Program-made: the position numbers and the translations under genes | The notes under the pieces: model-generated | What the model saw: only the letters and a program-made list of their open reading frames with translations | What the model was told of the DNA's origin: nothing | Databases searched by the model: none | In this document: piece after piece, positions 1 to 7,738 of the stretch | How the letters are laid out: each line of letters opens with the position of its first letter | How positions within the stretch are numbered: the stretch's first letter is position 1 | Origin: Oscillospiraceae bacterium | GTDB taxonomy: Bacteria > Bacillota > Clostridia > Oscillospirales > Oscillospiraceae | Length of the DNA stretch: 59,660 bases | NCBI GenBank assembly: GCA_018053145.1 | Contig: JAGPMA010000007.1 | Span: 1-59,660, forward strand | Direction: 5' to 3'

Positions 1-1
1 C

Positions 2-1519
2 AACCTTAATACGCTGGCAAATGAACTGGGCGTGTTAGAAAAAGTGTGCTTTGCGGGCTGGATTTCGGACATTAACACTTTTTTTGCCGCACTTGATATT
101 AATACGCTGACATCGCTTTCCGAAACCTTTCCATATGCGCTGACAGAAGGCGCAAGAGCAAATCTCGCAACTGTCAGCTCGCGCGTCGGAGGAGTTCCAA
201 AGCTCATTTGCGACGGCGAAACCGGGTTCCTTTTTTCGCCGGGTGATTATGCCGCATTGGGGAAGCGGCTTACAGAGCTTGCTCAAAGCCCTGAAAAGCG
301 GAAAATGCTCGGCAATGCGCTTTATGAAAAAGCAAAGCGTGAGTTTTCGGTTGAAGCGACAACTCAAAGACAGCTTGATATTTATTCAGAGGTTTTATTG
401 CGCGAAAACTACCGCAAAAACGGCGAGCGAAACGGCATTGTTATCTGCGGCGCTTATGGAATGGGGAATGCCGGCGACGATGCAATATTGGAGGCTATCG
501 TCGGTGAAATGCGCGAAATTGACCCCTTTATGCCGATAACGGCGCTTTCGAGAAAGCCTATGGAAACACGCATAAAATATGCGGTTAACTCTGTGCATAT
601 GTTTAATATTCCCGCATTCCACCGTGCTATGAAAAGTACAAAGCTATACCTAAGCGGGGGTGGAAGTCTTATTCAGAATGTGACCAGCCGCAGAAGTCTG
701 TGGTATTATCTCTATACAATCTCCGCCGCAAAAAGGCTCGGTAATGCGGTTATGATGTACGGCTGCGGTATCGGCCCGATTGTTGACAGCCGAGACAACA
801 AAATTATTTGCCGAGTACTTAATTGCGATGTTGATGTTATAACCCTGCGTGAGAGCTACAGCCTTTCCGAGCTTGAGCATTTGGGGGTTAAGGGGCCGAC
901 AATGATTGTCAGTTCAGATCCAGCGCTGTCGTTGCCTGCTTCTTCCTATGAGAGCGTCTCCGAGGAGCTTTCAAAATACGGACTTGATCCCGAAGGGAAA
1001 TATGTATGCTTTTCCGTTCGTAATTGGGCGGGTTTCGCGGAAAAAGCGATTGTTTTTGCGGAGACCGCGGATTATGTTTCTGAAAGATTGGGACTTACAC
1101 CGGTTTTCATACTCATCAACCATCTGGAGGACGGAGAGGCGACAGAAGCCGTCCGTAACCTTATGAGAACAAAAACCGCTGTAATAAGCGAGTGCATGGA
1201 TTCTGCTTTGACCATCGGTGTGCTTTCGCGGATGAGTGCGGTGGTGTCAATGCGCCTGCACGGACTAATTTTTGCCGCGTCACAGGGTGTTCCGCTTGTG
1301 GGTGTTTCTTATGACCCAAAGGTGACCGCGTTTCTCGACAGTGTCGGGAACGAAAACTGTCTGCAATTTGAAAGCCTAACGGCTAAAGAGTTGAAAAACA
1401 TGGTGGACAAAGCTGTTCAACAGTTTCATGACAAAGAGGCGCGGAAACAGAGCGTTGATAGACTGATATCTGCCGAAAAGCTGAATCGCCAATGGGCAAA
1501 AACACTTTTGGGGAAATAG
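2..1519 (+). CDS. csaB: Glycosyltransferase (GT4) fused to CsaB-type polysaccharide pyruvyl transferase, 5'-truncated
   Basis: The reading frame is open from the window edge, so the N-terminus is missing. The first ~135 visible residues are the C-terminal half of a GT-B glycosyltransferase: a segment with SETFPYALTEGARA, then VGGVPKLICDGETGFLF, the usual nucleotide-sugar binding region of family GT4. After a short linker, residues ~145-500 form a CsaB-like pyruvyl transferase, with the glycine-rich start CGAYGMGNAGDDAIL, LSGGGSLIQN, YGCGIGP and the late SMRLHGLIFAASQGVP motif. CsaB proteins add ketal pyruvate to cell-wall polysaccharide, which anchors S-layer (SLH) proteins. The fusion suggests sugar transfer and pyruvylation on one chain. 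Family assignment is firm; substrate is inferred. No SLH protein lies in the window. Confidence 0.85.
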   Translation, partial: NLNTLANELGVLEKVCFAGWISDINTFFAALDINTLTSLSETFPYALTEGARANLATVSSRVGGVPKLICDGETGFLFSPGDYAALGKRLTELAQSPEKRKMLGNALYEKAKREFSVEATTQRQLDIYSEVLLRENYRKNGERNGIVICGAYGMGNAGDDAILEAIVGEMREIDPFMPITALSRKPMETRIKYAVNSVHMFNIPAFHRAMKSTKLYLSGGGSLIQNVTSRRSLWYYLYTISAAKRLGNAVMMYGCGIGPIVDSRDNKIICRVLNCDVDVITLRESYSLSELEHLGVKGPTMIVSSDPALSLPASSYESVSEELSKYGLDPEGKYVCFSVRNWAGFAEKAIVFAETADYVSERLGLTPVFILINHLEDGEATEAVRNLMRTKTAVISECMDSALTIGVLSRMSAVVSMRLHGLIFAASQGVPLVGVSYDPKVTAFLDSVGNENCLQFESLTAKELKNMVDKAVQQFHDKEARKQSVDRLISAEKLNRQWAKTLLGK

Positions 1520-1589
1520 AGAACAACGCCGCGATTCTTCAACAAACCCAACAGTTTATAAACAATCTGCACCAAAAAGGAGCAAAAAA

Positions 1590-2249
1590 ATGGTCAAAAC
1601 TGCAGTTTTAGTGTCGGGAGGAGGTGTTAACCTTCAGTCGCTTATTGATGCGAGTATGTTCGGGGAAATCCCCCAATGTGAACTGACGGCAGTTATTTCC
1701 TCAAACCCTGGATCTTACGCTCTTAAAAGAGCTGAGATGGCGGGAATACCGAGCTATGTGGTTGACAGAGAGCTTTTTCCCAGCCATACTGTTTTCGGTT
1801 TTGCGATTTTGGATAAGCTGCGAGATTTGGATATTAATCTTGTGGTTCTTGCAGGCTTTGATTGCGAGCTTACCCAGCCGATTCATAAGCATTTTAGCGG
1901 CAGAATTATAGATGTATATTCGTCCCTTATGCCGGCTTTTGCCGACGAGGGGCTTTCGGGACTAAAGATTCAGGAGGCAGCACTCAACGCGGGAGTCAAA
2001 ATTTCGGGAGCAACAGTGTTTTTTGTTACCGAAAGACCGAATTTCGGACCGATAATTCTTCAAAAGGCGGTTGCGGTGCGCGAAGGCGATTCACCCTCGG
2101 TACTTCAAAGGCGGATTCTAGAAGAGGCCGAAAACGTCATTCTACCGCGAGCTGTTGCGCTGTATTGTGCAGGGAAGCTAAGTGTTGTAAACGGTATCGT
2201 TCACATTGCGGAGTCGTCAGATGGAGATGTTGAGAAAATGTCAAAATAG
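1590..2249 (+). CDS. purN: PurN-family formyltransferase homologue with substituted catalytic residues
   Basis: 219 residues with the complete fold of phosphoribosylglycinamide formyltransferase: VLVSGGGVNLQSLID at the N-terminus, VVLAGFDCELT in the middle, and GPIILQKAVAVREGDSPSVL near the end. PurN normally transfers a formyl group from 10-formyl-THF to GAR in purine synthesis. The catalytic triad of E. coli PurN (Asn106, His108, Asp144) aligns with Asp108, Tyr110 and Asn151 here: the usual NIHPSLLP reads DVYSSLMP. It stands alone, ~70 bp after the csaB fusion, with no other pur gene nearby. A good SD (AAAAAGGAG) precedes the ATG. Likely a non-catalytic or altered-function paralogue; a true purN should exist elsewhere. 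Confidence 0.85.
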   Translation: MVKTAVLVSGGGVNLQSLIDASMFGEIPQCELTAVISSNPGSYALKRAEMAGIPSYVVDRELFPSHTVFGFAILDKLRDLDINLVVLAGFDCELTQPIHKHFSGRIIDVYSSLMPAFADEGLSGLKIQEAALNAGVKISGATVFFVTERPNFGPIILQKAVAVREGDSPSVLQRRILEEAENVILPRAVALYCAGKLSVVNGIVHIAESSDGDVEKMSK

Positions 2250-2263
2250 AAGAGATAAAAGTT

Positions 2264-2304
2264 AAAGGGTGCGAAGCAAAATCAAATTTTGCTTCGCACC
2301 CTTT
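2264..2304. terminator. Bidirectional intrinsic terminator between convergent genes
   Basis: A perfect 19-bp stem (AAAGGGTGCGAAGCAAAAT and its complement) with a 3-nt loop, A-rich on the left and T-rich on the right, so it can end transcription of the purN-like gene (+) and of the DUF4349 gene (-). Confidence 0.9.
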
Positions 2305-2320
2305 TATCATCTTGATGAGC

Positions 2321-3319
2321 TTACTGCTGGAAAGGCGGCCTGTTGTTTGCGTCGTTATTGTTATTGAAATTTGTGGGAGCAGGTGAGTTTGCCGTTCTTT
2401 TCCTGTGTGCCGCTGTGACGATAAGGAACACAGGAACAGCGATAATTGCGAGAACCACCAGAACAGGGAAAGCTCCGACAAGGAATTTGAAGAAGCCCTT
2501 GAAGAAGCGCCCGACACCAGCAATAGAGCGAGTGAAAGTTTCCTTAAGCTGCTGTCCGTAGCTGAGAGTGGAGGTGCTGTCTTCTGTATAGAGCGAAACT
2601 TCGTTTACCGTGATTGAAAGAGTGGAATAGCTGATCAGCGAATCCCAGCTCTTAATTTGGGAGGTCAGGCTTTCAATTTGATATTGGACATCGGTGAGCG
2701 AGCTCTCGATTGCGAGAATGTCCTCCATGCTGTTTGCCTTGGCCAATAGCTCAAGTAAACGGGTTTCCTTTGTCCTATAAGCTGTCAGACGGGACTCGGT
2801 ATCCGTGTACTGCATGGTAATGTTCTCTGCGTTTGAGCTGCTGTAGGGCACATTTCCAAGCGTGTCGAGGCTTTCGGTGAAGGATTTGAATTTATCTACC
2901 GGAATACGGAAGGTGTATTGCGCCGAGCGGTAGCTAGCATAGCCGTTGTGTTGGGAGTAAAAATCATTTCCGGTTACACTGGAATTCTCAATAAAGCCGC
3001 CACAATCGGTGACCATTTTGTTCAGATCCCCAAGGGTTTTGTCAAATTCCATTGTTTCTACTGTCGCGCTGCCTGAATAGATGATTTTTTCGGAAGACGG
3101 CATTACGGCTGTTCCGACGGAAGTGCCTGTTCCTGCATCCTTTGTCCCTGCAGTATCTGCAAGTGCATAGTTGCCGGCCTCTTCGGGGGCTGCGGCAATA
3201 GAAGAGTTTTCTGTGGTCATTTCGTCCGTTGCGGTTTTGCTTGCGGCACCGCAGGCAGCAAAGGCAAGGATGAAAATAATTGCGAGTGCAAGAGAAATCA
3301 GTTTCTGTTTTGTTTTCAT
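2321..3319 (-). CDS. DUF4349 family membrane lipoprotein
   Basis: 332 residues. The start is the ATG at 3319, placed by GGAGG 7 nt upstream; an ORF extension before it has no SD. A lipoprotein signal peptide ends in the lipobox AFAAC (Cys23). A low-complexity linker follows, then the DUF4349 core: a region around VETMEFDKTLGDLNKMV, the IPVDKFKSF segment, and a long helical stretch (about residues 155-225) with coiled-coil character. One strong membrane segment near residues 280-305 precedes an Asn-rich cytoplasmic-type tail. DUF4349 proteins are widespread predicted envelope proteins of unknown function. The gene is monocistronic, with hairpins on both sides. Confidence 0.85.
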   Translation of the reverse strand: MKTKQKLISLALAIIFILAFAACGAASKTATDEMTTENSSIAAAPEEAGNYALADTAGTKDAGTGTSVGTAVMPSSEKIIYSGSATVETMEFDKTLGDLNKMVTDCGGFIENSSVTGNDFYSQHNGYASYRSAQYTFRIPVDKFKSFTESLDTLGNVPYSSSNAENITMQYTDTESRLTAYRTKETRLLELLAKANSMEDILAIESSLTDVQYQIESLTSQIKSWDSLISYSTLSITVNEVSLYTEDSTSTLSYGQQLKETFTRSIAGVGRFFKGFFKFLVGAFPVLVVLAIIAVPVFLIVTAAHRKRTANSPAPTNFNNNNDANNRPPFQQ

Positions 3320-3344
3320 TGTCGCGCCTCCGTTTAATTTTGTG

Positions 3345-3372
3345 AGTCTTTGCGGCTGATGCCGCAAAGACT
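3345..3372 (-). other. Stem-loop between ruvX and the DUF4349 gene
   Basis: A perfect 12-bp stem (AGTCTTTGCGGC and its complement) with a 4-nt loop lies between ruvX and the DUF4349 gene. No U-tract follows on the minus strand, so it is more likely a leader or 3'-end stabilising structure than a strong terminator. Confidence 0.45.
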
Positions 3373-3435
3373 TGCTGTCATTGTTTTGTTTTCGATGACT
3401 ATTAGACGAGCGGTTGACAGAAATGTTTCCGAGGG

Positions 3436-3846
3436 CTATTTAAGAGAGCCCAAATAGCCCTCCAAAATTAGGGACGCCGCAACGGCATCCACGCTTTCAC
3501 GGTGATTCTTCATCTTTTTACCGTTAGCGTGAAGTATCTCATGAGCCGCTATTGTTGTGCGGCGCTCATCCCAGAGCACAACGGGAATATTGCAGCGTGC
3601 TTCAAGCGTGCGCTTGAAGCTTTCGCTTTTTTCGGCTCTTTCCCCGAGAGTTCCGTTCATGTTTTTTGGATATCCGAGAACAAAAAGTCCAACCTCTCGG
3701 GCGATTGCCTCCTTGACTATTTTGTCGGCGGCGCGAGCTACGTTCCATTCGTTGAGCGTAAAAGCGTCGCCGCAGAGGGTTGCGGATTGATCCGAAACGG
3801 CAAGCCCTATGCGGGCATCGCCGAAATCGATTGCCATAATTCTCAA
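3436..3846 (-). CDS. ruvX: YqgF/RuvX family pre-16S rRNA nuclease (putative Holliday junction resolvase)
   Basis: 136 residues, normal family length. The N-terminal MAIDFGDARIG contains the first acidic residue of the RNase H-like active site; FVLGYPKNMNGT, LWDERRTT and DAVAAS follow in the conserved order. YqgF acts in 5'-end maturation of 16S rRNA; a Holliday junction role was proposed from structure. The start is TTG at 3846, 9 nt after GGAGG; that TTG overlaps the TGA stop of folT (TTGA), so the two genes are translationally coupled. An in-frame ATG three codons later is a less likely start. Confidence 0.93.
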   Translation of the reverse strand: MRIMAIDFGDARIGLAVSDQSATLCGDAFTLNEWNVARAADKIVKEAIAREVGLFVLGYPKNMNGTLGERAEKSESFKRTLEARCNIPVVLWDERRTTIAAHEILHANGKKMKNHRESVDAVAASLILEGYLGSLK

Positions 3847-4376
3847 GTGTTCGCACCTCCTGATTTTTTAAAAATGTGTTCAAGTGCCCTATTAAGGCGG
3901 GGCAGCACAAATGCTATCAATGCGGAGATTACAAGTCCGGCAATGCAGCGCCATAAAATGAAGGGAGTATAGACAGCAAAGGAATATTTAAAAACCAAAC
4001 AGTCTATATACATAACCCCAGTTGTAAGGGCTGTGGCGGCAAGGGAAATAAGACCGAGCACGGCAACACATCTGACTTTTGAAACACAATTGATGTTTTT
4101 TAGAAATAGTCCGGTTAAAAGACCTCGTAGGCCGTCCGGCAACATCCATAGAACGGTGGTAACGGAAATGCCGTAAGGACCGATAAGCTGAAATAAAAAA
4201 TTGCCTAGAAGCCCTATGATAAGGCCGTCAATCGGGCCAAAAAGACTGGCTCCGACAATAATTGGCAAAATGTCAAGCGTAAGACGTATGCTGCCGAGGT
4301 TAACTGCGAAATAGTTGCTTAACAAAAAATACATTGCAACTAGCATTGCGTCAGCAGCGATTCTGTGGGTTTTCAT
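3843..4376 (-). CDS. folT: ECF transporter S component, folate-specific (FolT)
   Basis: 177 residues, five to six hydrophobic segments, with the ECF S-component pattern near the N-terminus (AADAMLVAMYFLL, then IRLTLDILPIIVGASLFGP). S components bind the vitamin and share a common EcfA-A'-T energising module, which is not encoded here. Folate specificity rests on context: folC lies immediately upstream and the mRNA leader is a tetrahydrofolate riboswitch. ATG at 4376 follows AAAGGA with an 11-nt spacer. That SD can be paired into a hairpin of the riboswitch expression platform. Expression of ruvX is probably carried along by the TTGA overlap. Confidence 0.88.
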   Translation of the reverse strand: MKTHRIAADAMLVAMYFLLSNYFAVNLGSIRLTLDILPIIVGASLFGPIDGLIIGLLGNFLFQLIGPYGISVTTVLWMLPDGLRGLLTGLFLKNINCVSKVRCVAVLGLISLAATALTTGVMYIDCLVFKYSFAVYTPFILWRCIAGLVISALIAFVLPRLNRALEHIFKKSGGANT

Positions 4377-4387
4377 ATGTTGATAAT

Positions 4388-4430
4388 TCCTTTCGTGTCA
4401 TGCCACAAAAGGAGCAACGCTCCGGTGTGG
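4388..4430 (-). promoter_or_regulatory. Expression platform of the THF riboswitch: SD-sequestering hairpin and competing hairpin
   Basis: On the minus strand TCCTTTTGTG (4404-4413) can pair over 10 bp, one of them G-U, with CACGAAAGGA (4388-4397), across a 6-nt loop; the second arm contains the folT SD. The first arm can instead join a hairpin with GCCACA...TGTGGC (4402-4430). The two structures are mutually exclusive, which indicates translational control; no U-tract is present. Which state ligand favours is inferred (THF should switch folT off). Confidence 0.75.
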
Positions 4431-4528
4431 CAGCGGATGCGGAAAAGGCACCGCAGAGCATAATGCTCTTTCGTCAGACGGCAACTTCCCATCCGCCTGC
4501 ACTTAACGCGCCAAGTCCTACTCTGACC
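4431..4528 (-). promoter_or_regulatory. THF (tetrahydrofolate) riboswitch aptamer upstream of folT
   Basis: Read on the minus strand, the region contains in order AGAGTAG, CGCGTTAAGTGC, GGATGGGAAGTTGCC, GACGAAAG, a small variable hairpin (AGCATTATGCT), GCGGTGCC and GCATCCGCT. These are the conserved blocks of the THF riboswitch class, in the right order and spacing, including the GGATG/CATCC pseudoknot partners. The element sits between folC and folT, exactly where a folate transporter switch is expected. Confidence 0.93.
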
Positions 4529-4614
4529 AAAAACTGTATTTATGAAGCGTTGGATATCACCTGCTTTACTTTAAGTATTACCGAAAACTCATCGTTTTGG
4601 GGACGGCTACGACG

Positions 4615-5880
4615 CTATTTGCCGAAAAACGCTCTAACGGTGCCTGCGGTATAAAGCGACCCGACAGAGCAGACAAGCCCATCTTTTCCCGCGAGCGTGA
4701 GAGCTTGATTAATTCCGGTTTCAATGCTGCCACAGGCGGTTACGGGCTTCCCAAAACACTTCAGTTTTTCCGCTAAATCATATGCGGAAAGCGCTCGGGG
4801 ACTTTGGGGGGTGATAGTTACAAAAGTATCGGCAACGGGGCTTAAAAAGTACGCCAGACCCATATAGTCCTTGTCGGCAAGAACTCCGAAAAGAATAACT
4901 CGCTTCATGTCGGGGAAATATTTCTTTAGGTTTTCTGCAACGGCTTCCGCACATTGAGGATTGTGACCGCCGTCCACAACGAAGACGGGTGTTTCGGAAA
5001 CGATTTCAAACCTTGCCGGCCACTCGGTTTGGGATAGTCCGGTTTTAACTGCATCGTCACTGATAGCAATGCCCTGTAAACGAAGAACTTTTATTACTTC
5101 CAGAGCAACCGCGGCGTTCATTGTTTGATGTGAGCCTAAAAGCGGTAGCGATAGGTTCTCAAATTCCTTATATGAAAACACCTGACCAAATCGGTCATTT
5201 GAACTTACGCATATCGAGCCGAAATCAGCGCTTGTCAAGGACGAATTAGTCTCGCGGCAGCGCTCGGAAATTACCTTACGAACGGTTTCCGGCAAGTCGT
5301 AGATTACGGTGGGGCAGTTCTCTTTTATGATACCCGCTTTTTCGACGGTGATTTTCTCCACGGTGTCGCCGAGCTCATGCGTATGGTCAAGCCCAATGTT
5401 GGTTATAACCGAACACAGGGGGCTTTCAATGACGTTTGTCGAGTCGAGTCTACCGCCCATGCCGGTTTCTAAAACAACAATGTCGCACTTGCTGCGCGCG
5501 AAGAATTCCATAGCGATTGCGGTTACAAGCTCAAACTCAGTGGGTCGATCTTCCATATTTAGCGCGAATGGCGCGCAAAGCTCCGTGATGGAGGCGAGCT
5601 CGTCCTCAGAAATGAGGTCTCCGTTTACCCGCATCCTCTCGTTAAAGTCGGATATAAAGGGGGAGGTATACAGCCCCGTGGTTAAGCCCGCGTTTTTTAG
5701 AATAGCGGCGAGCATTGCAGAAGTCGAACCCTTGCCGTTTGTACCTGCAATGTGGATGAATTTGAGCTGCTTGTGGGGATTGCCCATTTTTATAAGAAGC
5801 TCTCTCGTGCGGTCGAGCCCGGGCTTGGTCCCCTGCCAGACCTTTTCGTGGATAAACAAAATTGCTTCCTCAGCAGTCAA
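4615..5880 (-). CDS. folC: Bifunctional folylpolyglutamate synthase / dihydrofolate synthase
   Basis: 421 residues, typical length. The Mur-ligase-like N-terminal domain shows the ATP loop in IHIAGTNGKGST and TGLYTSPFISDFNERM; ETGMGGRLDSTN and NIGLDHTHELG follow, and the C-terminal domain begins after FVVDGGHNPQC. The enzyme adds glutamate to (dihydro)folates in the cytoplasm, trapping them in the cell. The start is TTG at 5880 with GGAGG 8 nt upstream. It lies upstream of the THF riboswitch, so that switch acts on folT-ruvX only, not on folC. Confidence 0.96.
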   Translation of the reverse strand: MTAEEAILFIHEKVWQGTKPGLDRTRELLIKMGNPHKQLKFIHIAGTNGKGSTSAMLAAILKNAGLTTGLYTSPFISDFNERMRVNGDLISEDELASITELCAPFALNMEDRPTEFELVTAIAMEFFARSKCDIVVLETGMGGRLDSTNVIESPLCSVITNIGLDHTHELGDTVEKITVEKAGIIKENCPTVIYDLPETVRKVISERCRETNSSLTSADFGSICVSSNDRFGQVFSYKEFENLSLPLLGSHQTMNAAVALEVIKVLRLQGIAISDDAVKTGLSQTEWPARFEIVSETPVFVVDGGHNPQCAEAVAENLKKYFPDMKRVILFGVLADKDYMGLAYFLSPVADTFVTITPQSPRALSAYDLAEKLKCFGKPVTACGSIETGINQALTLAGKDGLVCSVGSLYTAGTVRAFFGK

Positions 5881-5910
5881 ATATCTCGCCTCCGCTATGA
5901 TTGTGAGCTT

Positions 5911-5940
5911 AGTATATCACGTAAAAGCACGCAAAAGCAA
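5911..5940 (-). promoter_or_regulatory. Predicted sigma-A promoter of folC
   Basis: On the minus strand, TTGCTT (5935-5940) and TATACT (5911-5916) are separated by 18 nt, ~30 nt upstream of the folC start. The rest of 5941-6079 shows nothing recognisable. Confidence 0.6.
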
Positions 5941-6079
5941 CAAACAAACAATTCTTGTGGCTTTGCCCTAAAATACTGAATAAACACCCTTAACGCTTTA
6001 CAAAATAACGGTGGGTTACATCACTGCACAGTGAAATGCAAGAAAGTATGACTTTATACAATATAAAACAAAAAAATGG

Positions 6080-6108
6080 TTGACCCACTAAAAAACCTGT
6101 GTTAGAAT
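6080..6108 (+). promoter_or_regulatory. Sigma-A promoter of rpmG-secE-nusG-rplK-rplA
   Basis: TTGACC (6080-6085), 17-nt spacer, TAGAAT (6103-6108). The leader to rpmG is ~120 nt and contains a short hairpin (TGGCTT/AAGCCA) before the SD. Confidence 0.85.
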
Positions 6109-6230
6109 ACATATTACCTGTCGGCGGAGAGGTTATTTTTTGTGCGCGGAAATTCGCCTTTTCAGGATATCCGTTCCGATCAGGGAGGCAACGTGGCTTT
6201 TTAAGCCAAATATTACAAGGAGGTGCCGAA

Positions 6231-6380
6231 ATGCGAGTAAAGGTTACTATGAGATGCACTGAGTGCAAGCAGAGGAACTACAATACTTTCAAGAACAAGA
6301 AGAATACCCCAGACCGTCTTGAAATGAGCAAGTATTGCCCGTTCTGCCGCAAGCATACAACGCATTCAGAAACGAAGTAG
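6231..6380 (+). CDS. rpmG: 50S ribosomal protein L33, zinc-binding form
   Basis: 49 residues starting at the ATG preceded by AAGGAGGTG; a longer open frame upstream lacks an SD. CTEC and CPFC pairs form the zinc ribbon, so this is the cysteine-containing (C+) paralogue type. First gene of the operon, 24 nt before secE, the usual order in Firmicutes. Confidence 0.95.
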   Translation: MRVKVTMRCTECKQRNYNTFKNKKNTPDRLEMSKYCPFCRKHTTHSETK

Positions 6381-6404
6381 GTTTTTTAGAAAGGATGTGT
6401 TCAA

Positions 6405-6677
6405 ATGTCAAGAGCCAAGGAAGACGCGGTTAAAAGAACCACAGATGCTGTTAAAAAATCTACCGGAAATGAAAAGAAAAGTGTTAAAGAGCGCTTTGTT
6501 CAATGGCTTCGCGACCTGAGAAGCGAGCTCAAAAAAGTTGTTTGGCCGACAAAAGAGCAGACAATCAAAAACACAACCATTGCGCTGGCAGTTACACTTG
6601 CTTCCGCAGTAGTGCTTTGGGGCTTCGATTTCATCGCTGGACGCGGAGTAGATGCGCTCATCAATTTGGTAGGTTAG
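6405..6677 (+). CDS. secE: Preprotein translocase subunit SecE
   Basis: 90 residues. The conserved cytoplasmic amphipathic motif (WLRDLRSELKKVVWPTKEQT) leads into one transmembrane helix near residues 63-82, the single-TM form common in Firmicutes. SecE clamps SecY in the SecYEG channel. The Lys/Thr-rich N-terminal extension (about 30 residues) is longer than the minimal protein. It sits between rpmG and nusG, 4 nt before nusG. Confidence 0.95.
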   Translation: MSRAKEDAVKRTTDAVKKSTGNEKKSVKERFVQWLRDLRSELKKVVWPTKEQTIKNTTIALAVTLASAVVLWGFDFIAGRGVDALINLVG

Positions 6678-6681
6678 TAGC

Positions 6682-7206
6682 ATGGCTGAAGATGTAATGT
6701 GGTACGTTGTCCACACATATTCCGGCTATGAAAATGCTGTGGCCGCAGCAATATTAAAAGCAGCCGAGAACCGCAAAATGCAGGAACTCATTACAGAGGT
6801 CAATATTCCTATGGAAACCGTCACCGAATATGTTGACGCCGGCGAGAAAACCGTCGAGCGTAAGACCTATCCGGGCTATGTTTTCGTAAAAATGATTTTG
6901 ACCGATGAGAGTTGGCATCTGGTTCGCAATGTTCGCGGAGTTACCGGGTTTGTCGGAGCAGACGGAAAAGCCGTTCCGCTTACCGAGCAGGAAATACTTG
7001 ATTTGGGCGTTGAGCGCCATGAGATAGTCGAAGGCTTTAAGGTCGGAGACACTATCAAGGTTATCGATGGACCGCTTGAAGGATTTTTGGGTACGGTTGA
7101 GGAAGTCGATACCGGAAAACAAAGAGTCCGCGTAATAGTCTCCATGTTCGGCAGGGAGACACCGGTCGATTTGGAGCAATACCAAGTCGAATATGTTTCA
7201 GAATAA
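6682..7206 (+). CDS. nusG: Transcription termination/antitermination factor NusG
   Basis: 174 residues. The N-terminal NGN domain opens with MWYVVHTYSGYENAV and includes the YPGYVFVKM strand; the C-terminal KOW motif is VIDGPLEGFLGTVEEVD. NusG binds RNA polymerase, affects pausing, and couples transcription to translation or Rho. Conserved position between secE and rplK. Confidence 0.96.
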   Translation: MAEDVMWYVVHTYSGYENAVAAAILKAAENRKMQELITEVNIPMETVTEYVDAGEKTVERKTYPGYVFVKMILTDESWHLVRNVRGVTGFVGADGKAVPLTEQEILDLGVERHEIVEGFKVGDTIKVIDGPLEGFLGTVEEVDTGKQRVRVIVSMFGRETPVDLEQYQVEYVSE

Positions 7207-7224
7207 TTAGGAGGTGCACGTAAA

Positions 7225-7653
7225 GTGGCACAGAAAGTTGTAGGTTTAGTCAGATTTCAGGTTCCCGCGGGCAAAGCAACCCCGGCTCCTCCCGTAGGTC
7301 CCGCCCTTGGTCAGTACGGCGTAAACATCGGCCAGTTCACCAAGGATTTTAATGAACGCACAAAGGGCGACATCGGAATGATGATTCCTGTCGTTATAAC
7401 GGTTTATTCCGACCGTACATTCTCATTTATCACAAAGACTCCCCCGACAGCTCTTCTTGTTAAGAAGGCCTGCGGAATTGAGCACGCTTCCGGCGTGCCT
7501 CAGCGTGATAAGGTAGCAACCCTCAGCCGTGAGGATCTGCGCAAAATCGCCGAGCTTAAAATGCCCGACCTTAACTGCACAGATATCGAAGCAGCTATGA
7601 GCATGGTTGCCGGCACCTGCCGCAGCATGGGCGTTAACGTCGCAAAAGCTTAA
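7225..7653 (+). CDS. rplK: 50S ribosomal protein L11
   Basis: 142 residues, GTG start 7-8 nt after AGGAGGTG. The sequence shows the hallmark Pro-rich N-terminal domain ([17 protein letters not shown]) and the C-terminal rRNA-binding domain ending [13 protein letters not shown]11 binds the GTPase-associated centre of 23S rRNA. Confidence 0.97.
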   Translation: MAQKVVGLVRFQVPAGKATPAPPVGPALGQYGVNIGQFTKDFNERTKGDIGMMIPVVITVYSDRTFSFITKTPPTALLVKKACGIEHASGVPQRDKVATLSREDLRKIAELKMPDLNCTDIEAAMSMVAGTCRSMGVNVAKA

Positions 7654-7738
7654 CACTGATTCGGCGTTCACCGCCGTTTCCTTTACGTGGGAGGATAATT
7701 CCGTCCGACGAACCACATTACAAGGAGGATAAACAAAA

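Noticed and set aside
2137-2523. Minus-strand ORF across the purN-like/DUF4349 terminator
   Set aside because: Spans a strong bidirectional terminator and overlaps the ends of two clear genes.
5990-6268. Minus-strand ORF opposite the rpmG leader
   Set aside because: Covers the rpmG promoter and start on the other strand; no SD and no protein-like composition.
6381-6404. tRNA-Trp gene between rpmG and secE, as in some Firmicutes
   Set aside because: The gap is only 24 nt.
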